Below the pieces are notes generated by a model, which saw nothing but the letters and a program-made list of their open reading frames with translations, ran no database searches and had not been told where the DNA came from. Made by a program: the position numbers and the translations under genes. A stretch of DNA of 64,000 nt from Ga0077560 sp046330395 (GTDB lineage: Bacteria; Actinomycetota; Thermoleophilia; Miltoncostaeales; Miltoncostaeaceae): positions 61,941-125,940 of the forward strand of contig JAXLSS010000007.1 of assembly GCA_046330395.1 (NCBI GenBank), read 5' to 3'. Below, one piece after another: positions 15,716 through 23,737 of the stretch (the first letter of the stretch is position 1; each line of letters opens with the position of its first letter).

Positions 15716-16567
15716 ATGCGATGGCCGCGGCTGCACGATCCCCACACGCTGCGCCGGCTGGCCGCCCCCGATGACGACCTTCCGGCGCTGCTGCCCGAGT
15801 TCATCGCCCGGATGCGCGAGGTGGTGGGGCACCCGGGCATGGTGGCCGCCGACCTGGAGGAGCGCGTCCGGCTGGCGCGGGCCTATCCCTGGGAGCGGCC
15901 GGAGCACCCGGTGATCATCACGGGCGACCGGGTGGACCCGGACGGCCCCCTCACCGACGGCGTGGAGCGGTTCCCGCTGCTGGCCTTCGGCGCCAACGCG
16001 GCGCCGTCACGGCTGGCGGCCAAGCTGGGCGGTGTCACGCCGGCCCCGCTGCGGCTGGTGCCGGCCACACTCACCGGGTTCGACGTGGTGGCCGGGCCCA
16101 TCCTCACCACCGCGGGCACCGTTCCGGCCGTGCTGGCCGCATCGCCGGGCACCGAGGTGCGCGTGGCGGTGCTGTGGGCCACCGAGGCCCACCTGGAGCG
16201 CCTCACGCTCACCGAGTTCGGGTACCGCTACGGCCGCCTGGACGGGATCACCCTGCGATGCGATGACGGCACCGACCTGGACTCGGCGCTGGCATACCTG
16301 GGGCGCTCCGGCGTGTTCGACCTGGACGGTGCGCCGGTGGCGCTGGCCGCCGTGCCCGCGCACGGCCGCACGTTCCCGCAGCGCACCCAGGCCCAGCTGC
16401 ACGGCCTGTGCGCCGCGCGCCTCCACGGGGCCCCCGACGACGGGGAGGCGCTGGTGCGGTGGCTGCTTGAGGGCCCCCCGGAGCGGGCCACCGAGGTGGC
16501 GCTGCGGCTGCGCCGGCATGCGCTGCACCTGGACCCCCCGGAGGGGTTCGTGCCGTACCCCGTCTAG
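15716..16567 (+). CDS. Hypothetical protein, weak gamma-glutamylcyclotransferase-like motif
   Basis: The 283-residue soluble protein is not recognised with confidence. The central LLAFGANAAPSRLAAKLGG stretch recalls the YGSNLxP substrate loop of gamma-glutamylcyclotransferase-fold proteins, and VPAHGRTFPQRTQAQL follows later. The N-terminus is rich in charged helices. Start may be ATG 15716 or the in-frame GTG 15707. It converges on nadC; both genes share the palindromic tetramer CTAG as overlapping stop codons (16564-16567). Function unknown. Confidence 0.55.
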   Translation: MRWPRLHDPHTLRRLAAPDDDLPALLPEFIARMREVVGHPGMVAADLEERVRLARAYPWERPEHPVIITGDRVDPDGPLTDGVERFPLLAFGANAAPSRLAAKLGGVTPAPLRLVPATLTGFDVVAGPILTTAGTVPAVLAASPGTEVRVAVLWATEAHLERLTLTEFGYRYGRLDGITLRCDDGTDLDSALAYLGRSGVFDLDGAPVALAAVPAHGRTFPQRTQAQLHGLCAARLHGAPDDGEALVRWLLEGPPERATEVALRLRRHALHLDPPEGFVPYPV

Positions 16568-17526
16568 GAGCGGATGTCGAGACCGAGGTCCAGGGCGGGT
16601 GCGCTGTGGGTGAGGGCCCCCACGCTGACGGCGTCCACCCCGCAGGCCGCCGCCGCGGCCGCCCGCTGCAGGTTCATGCCGCCGGAGGCCTCCAGCCTGG
16701 CCCGCCCGGCCACCAGGGCCACGGCCTGACGCAGGTGGTCGTCGTCCATGTTGTCCAGCAGGATCCAGTCGGCGCCAGCGTCCAGGGCGGCGCGCACGCC
16801 GTCAAGATCGTCGGCCTCCACCTCCACCAGCAGGTCGGGCCAGCGACCGCGGGCGGCGCGCACCGCGTCGGCCAGCGCGCCGCCCGCGATGGCCAGGTGG
16901 TTGTCCTTCACCAGCACCCGGTCGGACAGCCCCCGACGGTGATTGGTGCCGCCGCCGGCGGCCACCGCCGCCTTCTCCAGGTCGCGCAGCATGGGTGTGG
17001 TCTTGCGGGTGTCCAGCACCTGCGCGGGCGCGCAGGCGTCCACGAAGGCGCGGGCCATGGTGGCGATGCCCGACAGGTGGCACACCAGGTTGAGCATGGT
17101 GCGCTCCGCCGCCAGCAGCGCTCGGGCGGGACCGGCGATGGTGGCGATGGCGGTGCCGGCCGTCAGCGCGTCGCCGTCCTGTGCCGTCCACTCGCCGCGC
17201 AGGCCGCACTGGCGCAGCACCTCCTCGGCCGCGGCGCGGCCCGCCAGCACCCCGGCGCTGCGCGGCACCAGCACCGCGGTGGCGGTGGCACGGTCGGGGA
17301 TGATCACCTGCGCGGTGACGTCACCCAGGTCGCCCAGGTCCTCCGCCAGGGCCAGCCGCACCACCTCATAGATGCCCGGCCCGCCCACGCCCGCCAGCAT
17401 CTGCGGCGAGGAGGCGATCACGCCGGTGGCGACGGGTGGAGCCGATGGGGCCCCATCCCCGGGCACCGCCGGGCCGGCGGGGCCGCCGGCCCAGTCGGGC
17501 AGCGGGGTGGGGGCCGAGTCGCTCAT
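16564..17526 (-). CDS. nadC: Nicotinate-nucleotide pyrophosphorylase (carboxylating), quinolinate phosphoribosyltransferase
   Basis: NadC converts quinolinate and PRPP to nicotinate mononucleotide with loss of CO2, the last step of de novo NAD precursor synthesis. The 320-residue product has LALAEDLGDLGDVT, the conserved RTMLNLVCHLSGIAT, LDTRKTTPMLRDLEK, GGGTNHRRGLSDRVLVKDNH and the C-terminal LEASGGMNLQ motifs. About 50 residues of Pro/Ala-rich sequence precede the conserved part. The ATG overlaps the nadA stop by 4 bases. It is the last gene of nadB-nadA-nadC. Confidence 0.96.
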   Translation of the reverse strand: MSDSAPTPLPDWAGGPAGPAVPGDGAPSAPPVATGVIASSPQMLAGVGGPGIYEVVRLALAEDLGDLGDVTAQVIIPDRATATAVLVPRSAGVLAGRAAAEEVLRQCGLRGEWTAQDGDALTAGTAIATIAGPARALLAAERTMLNLVCHLSGIATMARAFVDACAPAQVLDTRKTTPMLRDLEKAAVAAGGGTNHRRGLSDRVLVKDNHLAIAGGALADAVRAARGRWPDLLVEVEADDLDGVRAALDAGADWILLDNMDDDHLRQAVALVAGRARLEASGGMNLQRAAAAAACGVDAVSVGALTHSAPALDLGLDIRS

Positions 17527-18623
17527 GCCAGGGCCAGCATACGATCCAGCGCCACGCGTGCCCAACGGGCGGTCTCCGCATCGACGGTGACCTGGTTCAC
17601 CAGCTCACCCCGGGCCAGCGCCTCCAGGCACCAGGTGAGCTTGGGCAGCGTGATGCGGTTCATGGTCACGCACGGGCAGATGTGCTCGTCCAGGCACCGG
17701 ATGTGCTTGTCCGGGTGGGTGTCGCGCAGGCGGTTCACCAGGTTCCAGTCGGTGCCGATCACGATGCGCGCGCCCGCCGGCAGCTCGTTGCAGCGGCGGA
17801 TGATGTACTCGGTGGACCCGTCCTCGTCGGCGGCCTCCACCACGGGCCGCGGGCACTCCGGGTGCACGATCACGCGCACGTCGGGGTGTTCGGCGCGCGC
17901 CGCCGCGATCTGCGCGGGGGTGAACAGGGTGTGCACGTTGCAGTGGCCCTTCCACAGGATCAGCGGGGTGTCCCGCAGCTCCTGCGGGTCGATGCCGCCC
18001 AGCACCGGGCTGCGCGGGTCCCACACCCGGCCGGTGCCGGCGTCCAGGCCCATCCGCACGCCGGTGTTGCGCCCCAGGTGCTCGTCGGGGAAGAACAGCA
18101 CGGCGTCGCCCTCGGAGAACGCCCATTCGAAGGCTTTGGTGGCGTTGCCGGAGGTGCACACGGCACCGCCGTGCTCGCCGACGAAGGCCTTCAGGTCGGC
18201 GCCGCTGTTCATGTAGGTCAGCGGCACGATGCGCTTGCCGGGCAACGCCGCCTCCAGCTGCTGCCAGGCGTCGCGCACCGTGAAGATGTCGGCGCACTCG
18301 GCCAGGAAGCAGCCGGCGGCCATGTCGGGAAGCACGACCCGCTGGTGCGGCGCGGCCAGGATGTCGGCGCTCTCGGCCATGAAGTACACGCCCAGGAACA
18401 CCACCAGGTCGGCGGCCGTGGCGGCGGCGCCGCGCTGGGCCAGCAGGAACGAGTCGCCGGTGATGTCGGCGAACGCCATCACCTCGTCCTTCTGGTAGTG
18501 GTGGCCCAGGATGACTGCCCGGTCGCCCAACTCGCGGCGGGCGGCCCATGCGCGCTCCATCAGCTCGTCGACGGGGGCGTCGGTGGGCACCGGTACGGCG
18601 CACGCCGGGGCTTGGGTGGTCAC
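17523..18623 (-). CDS. nadA: Quinolinate synthase
   Basis: NadA condenses iminoaspartate with dihydroxyacetone phosphate to quinolinate using a 4Fe-4S cluster. The 366-residue product has ILGHHYQKDEVMAFADITGDS, VVFLGVYFMAESADIL, a first cluster region with DMAAGCFLAECAD, LWKGHCNVH, VHPECPRPVV and a C-terminal CLDEHICPCVTMNR. The spread of cysteines fits the three cluster ligands. AAGGAGG lies 4 bases before the GTG start, which overlaps the nadB stop. Confidence 0.97.
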   Translation of the reverse strand: MTTQAPACAVPVPTDAPVDELMERAWAARRELGDRAVILGHHYQKDEVMAFADITGDSFLLAQRGAAATAADLVVFLGVYFMAESADILAAPHQRVVLPDMAAGCFLAECADIFTVRDAWQQLEAALPGKRIVPLTYMNSGADLKAFVGEHGGAVCTSGNATKAFEWAFSEGDAVLFFPDEHLGRNTGVRMGLDAGTGRVWDPRSPVLGGIDPQELRDTPLILWKGHCNVHTLFTPAQIAAARAEHPDVRVIVHPECPRPVVEAADEDGSTEYIIRRCNELPAGARIVIGTDWNLVNRLRDTHPDKHIRCLDEHICPCVTMNRITLPKLTWCLEALARGELVNQVTVDAETARWARVALDRMLALA

Positions 18624-20212
18624 GCGGCCTCCTTGGCGGGAAGGACCCGGGCGCGCCCTGGGGCGGCCGGGACGATGGGGAACGGGAGTCCGCCGATCCA
18701 CCCGATGCGGTGGGCCAGCGCGGGGTCGGTGCGGGGGAAGTCGGAGCGGGAGTGCGCGCCTCGGCTCTCGTGCCGGTGCAGCGCGGCCGCCGTCATCAGG
18801 CGCGCCACGCGCACCATGGTGCGGGCGCGGTGGTCCAGCGGGGTGCCCAGGTCGGCCAGGCCGCGCGCGGCCGTGGCCATGCCGTCGGCGTCGCGCTCCA
18901 GGCCCACGCCCCGCCACATGAGGCGCTGCACGACCTCGGCGCTGTCCGGGGCGTCGGTGAGGGGGCCCACGTCGTCCACCGGCGCCGGGTCCATGCCCAC
19001 CCAGTCCTCAGGGGCGCCCGCCAGGTCGGCCGACGCGCCCACGGCCATCACCGCCGCCTCCAGCAGGCTGTTGGACGCCAGGCGGTTGGCGCCGTGCAGC
19101 CCGGTGCACGAGGTCTCGCCCACCGCGTACAGGCCCGGCAGGGTGCTCCTGCCACGCATGTCGGTGAGGACACCGCCGATGGCGTAGTGCGCCGCGGGGG
19201 TCACCGGGATGGGGTCGCGGGTGAGGTCCAGGCCGTGCTCGGCGCACACCGCGGCGATGTTGGGGAAGCGCGCCAGCACGTGCGCCGGGTCCAGGTGCGA
19301 CAGGTCCAGCACCACGTCGCGCCCGTCGCGCGCCGCGGTGCGCGCCACGGCGCGGGCCACCACGTCGCGGGGCGCCAGCTCGGCCAGGGGGTGCACGTCC
19401 AGCATGAAGCGGCGGCCCGCCGCGTCGCGCAGGTAGGCGCCCTCACCGCGCACCGCCTCGCTCACCAGCGGCAGGGGGGAGGTGCCCAGCGCCAGGGCGG
19501 TGGGGTGGAACTGCACCATCTCCAGATCGGCCACCGCGGCGCCCGCCGCGGCCGCCAGGGCCACGCCGTCGCCGATGGCCCCCTCGGGGTTGGTGGTGCG
19601 CGAATACACCTGCCCCGCGCCCCCCGTGGCCAGCACCACGGCGCGTGCGGCCCACATCACCGGGGCGCGGCCGTCACGGTGCGTCTCCACGCCGGTCACG
19701 CGGCCGTCCCGCACCTCCAGGCGCAGGGCCCGCTCGTGCTCCACCACGGTGATGCGCGGGTCGCGCAGCACCGTGGCGCGCAGCGCCGCCACCACCGCGG
19801 CGCCCGTGGCGTCGCCGCCGGCATGCACCACCCGGTGCGCGCCGTGGGCGGCCTCGCGGCCCAGCGCCAGCGCTCCGGCGGCCGTGTCGAACGCCACGCC
19901 GAGGCGCGACAGCTCGGCGATGCGCCGCGGACCCGCCTGGGTGGCGATGCGCACGGCCTCCGGGTCGCACAGCCCGGCGCCGGCGGCGAGCGTGTCGGCC
20001 GCGTGCGCGGCGGGCGTGTCGCCGGCCCCCACCGCGGCGGCGATGCCGCCCTGGGCGTGGCGCGTGTTGCCGGCGCCCAGCTCACCCTTGGTGACCAGCA
20101 CCACCGGCCCGTGGGCCGCGCAGCGCAGCGCGGTGAGCAGGCCGGCCAGCCCGGACCCCACCACCACGACGGGATCGCGATCATCGACCGAATGGGGGAC
20201 GCCGTATTTCAT
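18620..20212 (-). CDS. nadB: L-aspartate oxidase
   Basis: NadB is a flavoprotein that oxidises L-aspartate to iminoaspartate for NadA. The 530-residue product starts with the FAD dinucleotide motif VVVVGSGLAGLLTALRCA, has TRHAQGGIAAA, the active-site VQFHPTAL, SEAVRGEGAYLRD, and HGANRLASNSLLEAAV near the C-terminus. The ATG at 20212 follows GAGGAAAG at a somewhat long spacing of 12 bases. An upstream start is unlikely because the -10 box and operators occupy that region. Confidence 0.96.
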   Translation of the reverse strand: MKYGVPHSVDDRDPVVVVGSGLAGLLTALRCAAHGPVVLVTKGELGAGNTRHAQGGIAAAVGAGDTPAAHAADTLAAGAGLCDPEAVRIATQAGPRRIAELSRLGVAFDTAAGALALGREAAHGAHRVVHAGGDATGAAVVAALRATVLRDPRITVVEHERALRLEVRDGRVTGVETHRDGRAPVMWAARAVVLATGGAGQVYSRTTNPEGAIGDGVALAAAAGAAVADLEMVQFHPTALALGTSPLPLVSEAVRGEGAYLRDAAGRRFMLDVHPLAELAPRDVVARAVARTAARDGRDVVLDLSHLDPAHVLARFPNIAAVCAEHGLDLTRDPIPVTPAAHYAIGGVLTDMRGRSTLPGLYAVGETSCTGLHGANRLASNSLLEAAVMAVGASADLAGAPEDWVGMDPAPVDDVGPLTDAPDSAEVVQRLMWRGVGLERDADGMATAARGLADLGTPLDHRARTMVRVARLMTAAALHRHESRGAHSRSDFPRTDPALAHRIGWIGGLPFPIVPAAPGRARVLPAKEAA

Positions 20213-20223
20213 GTCAATCTGAC
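20213..20223 (-). promoter_or_regulatory. nadB operator site 1 (GTCAATCTGAC)
   Basis: An 11-bp palindrome with GTCA/TGAC ends lies directly against the nadB start codon. It is nearly identical to site 2; only the two central bases 6 and 7 differ. Its centre is 33 bp (three helical turns) from the centre of site 2. Confidence 0.6.
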
Positions 20224-20245
20224 GCTTTCCTCGGCGGTTGCTCAC

Positions 20246-20256
20246 GTCAACTTGAC
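20246..20256 (-). promoter_or_regulatory. nadB operator site 2 (GTCAACTTGAC)
   Basis: This perfect palindrome GTCAA-C-TTGAC overlaps the downstream end of the nadB -10 box and the predicted transcription start. Binding here would block initiation. Confidence 0.65.
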
Positions 20257-20283
20257 AATAAACCGGGTGACGCGCATCCGCAA
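20255..20283 (-). promoter_or_regulatory. nadBAC promoter
   Basis: On the minus strand TTGCGG (20283-20278) and TATTGT (20260-20255) are separated by exactly 17 bases. The expected start falls inside operator site 2, about 35-40 bases before the nadB ATG. Confidence 0.6.
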
Positions 20284-20320
20284 AGGGTGTTTTGCCACGG
20301 CGTAACCGTTCCCCCGGCCC

Positions 20321-20326
20321 TACACT
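20321..20326 (+). promoter_or_regulatory. -10 box of hisC, leaderless
   Basis: TACACT ends 6 bases before the GTG start of hisC; no ribosome site is present. Confidence 0.5.
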
Positions 20327-20332
20327 CACTCC

Positions 20333-21505
20333 GTGCACCTGGTCACCTCACCGCGCCTGGCCCACATCCCGCACTACGAGCCCGGCCTCACCACCGCGCA
20401 GGTGCTGGCCAGGTACGGGCTGGAGGCGGCCGTCAAGCTGGCCTCCAACGAGAGCCCGTACCCGCCGCTGCCGCAGGTGGCCGAGGTCATCACCGCGGGC
20501 ATCACGAGCCTCAACCGCTACCCGGACGGCGCGGCGCGGGCCCTGCGCAGCGCCCTGGCCGACACGCACGGGGTGGACCCCGGGCAGGTGGCGGTGGGCA
20601 ACGGCTCCTGCGAGCTCATCCTGCTGGCGGGCCAGGCGCTGCTGGACCCGGGCACCACCGTCGTGCACCCGGAACCGTCCTTCGCCCTGTACCCGCACCT
20701 GGCCGCCGCGGCGGGGGCCACGGCCGTGGCCGTGCCGCTGGACCACGCCGGGCGCAACGACCTGGACGCCATGGCGGCGGCCGTGGACGAGCGCACGCGG
20801 CTGGTGATCCTGTGCAGCCCCAACAACCCCACCGGCGGCTACCTGGCGGCCGACGACATCGAGCGCTTCCTGGACGGGCTGCCCGAGGACCTTCCGGTGC
20901 TGCTGGACGAGGCGTACCACGACTTCGTCACCGAGCTCGACCGCGGGCGTCCCCTCAGCATGGCGCGCACTCGGCCCAACCTCCTGGTGCTCCGCACCTT
21001 CAGCAAGGCGCACGGCCTGTGCGGCCTGCGCGTGGGCTACGGCATCGGCTCGCCGGCCTGGGTGGCCGCCCTCGACCGCGTGCGGCAGCCATTCAACACC
21101 GGGACGCTCGCCCAGGCCGCCGCGGTGGAGGCGTTGCGGCACCCGGCGGAGCTGCAGCGGCGGGTCCTGGAGACCACATCCGAGCGCGAACGCGTGTGCG
21201 CGGCGCTCACCGGAATGGGCGTGACCTTTACGGCGAGCCAGGCCAACTTTATCCTCATCACCCAGATCGGAGGCCGGGCCATGGACGGCGCGGCGGTCCA
21301 CGAGCGGCTGCTCCGCGGCGGCGTCATCGTCCGCAACGGCGCGGCCCTCGGCTGTGCGGGCTGCCTTCGCGTCTCCATCGGGACCGCAGACGAGAACGAC
21401 ACGTTCCTCGAGGCGATGGCCGACGTCGCCGCCTCACCGGATCACGGAGACACCACAACCCCGGTCGCTCACGGCGCCGGGCGGAAAGGGCAGAAATCAG
21501 CATGA
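20333..21505 (+). CDS. hisC: Histidinol-phosphate (or aromatic amino acid) aminotransferase
   Basis: This 390-residue class I/II PLP aminotransferase has the N-terminal LASNESPYPPLP motif typical of HisC, LNRYPDG, VGNGSCELI, ILCSPNNPTG, LLDEAYHDF and the PLP lysine 225 in FSKAHGLCGLRVGYG. HisC enzymes act on histidinol phosphate, but members beside aroF and tyrA often transaminate phenylpyruvate or hydroxyphenylpyruvate. No other his gene is near. aroF overlaps its stop by 4 bases, so an aromatic role is plausible. The C-terminal 25 residues are Gly/Thr/Lys-rich and poorly conserved. Confidence 0.9.
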   Translation: MHLVTSPRLAHIPHYEPGLTTAQVLARYGLEAAVKLASNESPYPPLPQVAEVITAGITSLNRYPDGAARALRSALADTHGVDPGQVAVGNGSCELILLAGQALLDPGTTVVHPEPSFALYPHLAAAAGATAVAVPLDHAGRNDLDAMAAAVDERTRLVILCSPNNPTGGYLAADDIERFLDGLPEDLPVLLDEAYHDFVTELDRGRPLSMARTRPNLLVLRTFSKAHGLCGLRVGYGIGSPAWVAALDRVRQPFNTGTLAQAAAVEALRHPAELQRRVLETTSERERVCAALTGMGVTFTASQANFILITQIGGRAMDGAAVHERLLRGGVIVRNGAALGCAGCLRVSIGTADENDTFLEAMADVAASPDHGDTTTPVAHGAGRKGQKSA

Positions 21506-22548
21506 TGATCGTGATGAAGGAGGGCGCGACCGACGAGCAGATCGCGCACATCGTCGAGCGGGTCGAGCGGTCCGGGGCGCGGGCGCACGTGTCCCGCGGC
21601 GAGTTCGTCACCCTCATCGGCGCCATCGGGGACGACCGCGAACTGGTCGCCTCGATGCAGCTGGAGAGCGAGGAGGGGGTGGAGAAGGTCGTCCCCATCC
21701 TCAAGCCCTACAAGCTGGTGTCGCGCGACTTCCGGGGCGGGGACCACGTCCTGGACATCGCCGGGCGCAAGGTGGGCGGCGAGCACTTCTGCCTCATCGC
21801 CGGCCCCTGCACGGTGGAGTCCCGCGAGCAGACGCTGGTGACGGCGCGGGTGGTGAAGGAGGCCGGCGCGGGCATGCTGCGCGGCGGCGCGTTCAAGCCC
21901 CGCACCAGCCCGTACACCTTCCAGGGCCTGGGCAAGGAGGCGCTCGGGATCCTGGCGGAGGCGCGCGCCGAGACCGGGCTGCCGGTGGTGACCGAGGTCA
22001 TGGACGTGCGCCAGCTCGAGGACGTGGTGGAGGTGGCCGACGTCATCCAGCTGGGCGCCCGCAACATGCAGAACTTCGACCTGCTGAAGGAGGTCGGCAA
22101 GACCGACACGGCGGTGCTGCTCAAGCGCGGCATGTCGGCCACCATCGAGGAGTGGTTGCTGTCGGCCGAGTACATCGCCCGTGAGGGCAACGACCGCATC
22201 ATGCTGTGCGAGCGCGGCATCCGCACCTTCGAGACCGCCACGCGGAGCACGCTGGACATCTCCTCGGTGCCGGTGGTCAAGGCAAACTCGAGCATGCCGG
22301 TCATCGTCGACCCGTCCCACGCGGCGGGCCGCCGGGAGATGATCCTCCCCATGGCGCGCGCGGCCGTGGTGGCGGGCGCCGACGGCCTGATCGTGGAGGT
22401 GCACCCCACCCCCGAGACCGCCCTGTGCGACGGCCCGCAGGCCCTGTACGCCGACACCTTCGGCGCGTGGGTGGCCGACGTGAAGCGCTGCATCGACCTG
22501 ATGGGCAAGGTCATGGCCGGCGGCGAGCCGGTCGCCGTCGGGGCATAG
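21502..22548 (+). CDS. aroF: 3-deoxy-7-phosphoheptulonate synthase (DAHP synthase, AroF/AroG-like)
   Basis: DAHP synthase condenses PEP and erythrose-4-phosphate, the first step of the shikimate pathway. The 348-residue product has an N-terminal ferredoxin-like regulatory domain (MIVMKEGATDEQIAHIVERV, about 1-70), as in Thermotoga-type enzymes. The TIM barrel carries IAGPCTVESREQ, GGAFKPRTSPYTFQGLG, LGARNMQNFDLL, LLKRGMSATIEEWL, ICERGIRTFE-like sequence and VDPSHAAGRR. It overlaps hisC by 4 bases (ATGA). Feedback control through the N-terminal domain is known for this type. Confidence 0.96.
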   Translation: MMIVMKEGATDEQIAHIVERVERSGARAHVSRGEFVTLIGAIGDDRELVASMQLESEEGVEKVVPILKPYKLVSRDFRGGDHVLDIAGRKVGGEHFCLIAGPCTVESREQTLVTARVVKEAGAGMLRGGAFKPRTSPYTFQGLGKEALGILAEARAETGLPVVTEVMDVRQLEDVVEVADVIQLGARNMQNFDLLKEVGKTDTAVLLKRGMSATIEEWLLSAEYIAREGNDRIMLCERGIRTFETATRSTLDISSVPVVKANSSMPVIVDPSHAAGRREMILPMARAAVVAGADGLIVEVHPTPETALCDGPQALYADTFGAWVADVKRCIDLMGKVMAGGEPVAVGA

Positions 22549-22561
22549 CCCCATCCCGCCC

Positions 22562-23737
22562 GTGGGGCCGGTCACCATCATCGGGGTCGGCCTCATGGGC
22601 GGTTCGCTGGGCCTGGCCCTGCGCGCCGCCGGGGTGGCGGACGTGCGGGGTGTGGACGCCACCCCCGAGGCGGCCCTGCAGGCCGCCCACCTGGGCGCCG
22701 TCACGCGGGCGATGAGCGACCTGGAGGCGGCGGTGGCCGATGCCGCGGTGGTGGTGGTGGCCGCCCCGGTGCCGCTGATCCCGGGGATCGTCCGCCGGGT
22801 GCTCGTCGCGGCGCCGGAGGACTGCCTGGTGACCGACCTGGGGTCGGCCAAGCGGGCGGTGGTGGACGGCCTGCGGCCCGAGGAGCGCCAGCGGTTCATC
22901 GGCGGGCATCCCATCTGCGGCGGTGAGCGCAGCGGGGTGGGCTCGGCGCGCGCCGACCTGTTCCGCGGGGCCACCTGGTTCCTCACGCCCACCGCCGAGG
23001 CACGGCCGGAGCTGTTCCAGCGCGCGCACGCCCTGGTGGCGTCGGTGGGGGCCTCGCCCGTCGCCATCGACGCGGCCGTGCACGACCGCCTCATGGCCCT
23101 GGTGAGCCACGTGCCCCACGTGCTGGCGGCCGCGCTGATCCACCAGGCCGCCGACACGGCACCCGAGGGCCGGGAGGCCCTGCGCTCGGCGGGCCCCTCG
23201 TTCGACGACCTCACCCGGGTGGCCGGCTCCAACCCGCCGCTGTGGGCGGACATCCTGCTGGCCAACCGCGACGCGGTGCGCGAGGCGCTGGCGCAGTTCC
23301 GCGGGCGCCTGGGCGACGTGGAGGCCGCGGTGGAACGCGGCGACCGGGAGGCGCTGCTGACGTTCGTGGCGGGCGCCGAGGAGGGGCGGGCGCGCCTGCG
23401 TGCCGGCCGCGACGCCCCGGCCAGCGAGGAGCCCTGGGAGCTTGCCGTGGAGGTGCCCGACCGGCCGGGCGCCATCTCCGAGATCGCCACCGCCCTGGGG
23501 CACGCGCACATCAACATCGGCGACCTGCTGCTGCACCCGGGACCCCCGGGCGGGGTGGGCGAGCTGCTGCTGCGGGTGGCGGGGCCGGACGCGGCGGCGC
23601 GGGCCGCCGGGCTGGTGGCCGCCCGCGGCTACACGGTCAGCGCGACCCGGCCGGCGTGGTCGCCAGCCAGCGCAGGATCGCCTGGGACAGCGACCCGCCC
23701 CGCCACGCCAGGGGACTCTCACCCGGATCCTCGGTGA
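22562..23737 (+). CDS. tyrA: Prephenate dehydrogenase with C-terminal ACT domain
   Basis: TyrA oxidatively decarboxylates prephenate to 4-hydroxyphenylpyruvate in tyrosine synthesis. The 391-residue product has an N-terminal Rossmann motif IIGVGLMGGSLGLALR, VTDLGSAK, FIGGHPICGGERSG, the helical dimerisation half, and an ACT domain (about 292-365: WELAVEVPDRPGAISEIATAL) that normally senses tyrosine. Gene order hisC-aroF-tyrA suggests one transcript. The last 30 residues overlap the convergent hydrolase gene by 101 bases, so the natural stop may be earlier if a base is miscalled. Confidence 0.93.
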   Translation: MGPVTIIGVGLMGGSLGLALRAAGVADVRGVDATPEAALQAAHLGAVTRAMSDLEAAVADAAVVVVAAPVPLIPGIVRRVLVAAPEDCLVTDLGSAKRAVVDGLRPEERQRFIGGHPICGGERSGVGSARADLFRGATWFLTPTAEARPELFQRAHALVASVGASPVAIDAAVHDRLMALVSHVPHVLAAALIHQAADTAPEGREALRSAGPSFDDLTRVAGSNPPLWADILLANRDAVREALAQFRGRLGDVEAAVERGDREALLTFVAGAEEGRARLRAGRDAPASEEPWELAVEVPDRPGAISEIATALGHAHINIGDLLLHPGPPGGVGELLLRVAGPDAAARAAGLVAARGYTVSATRPAWSPASAGSPGTATRPATPGDSHPDPR

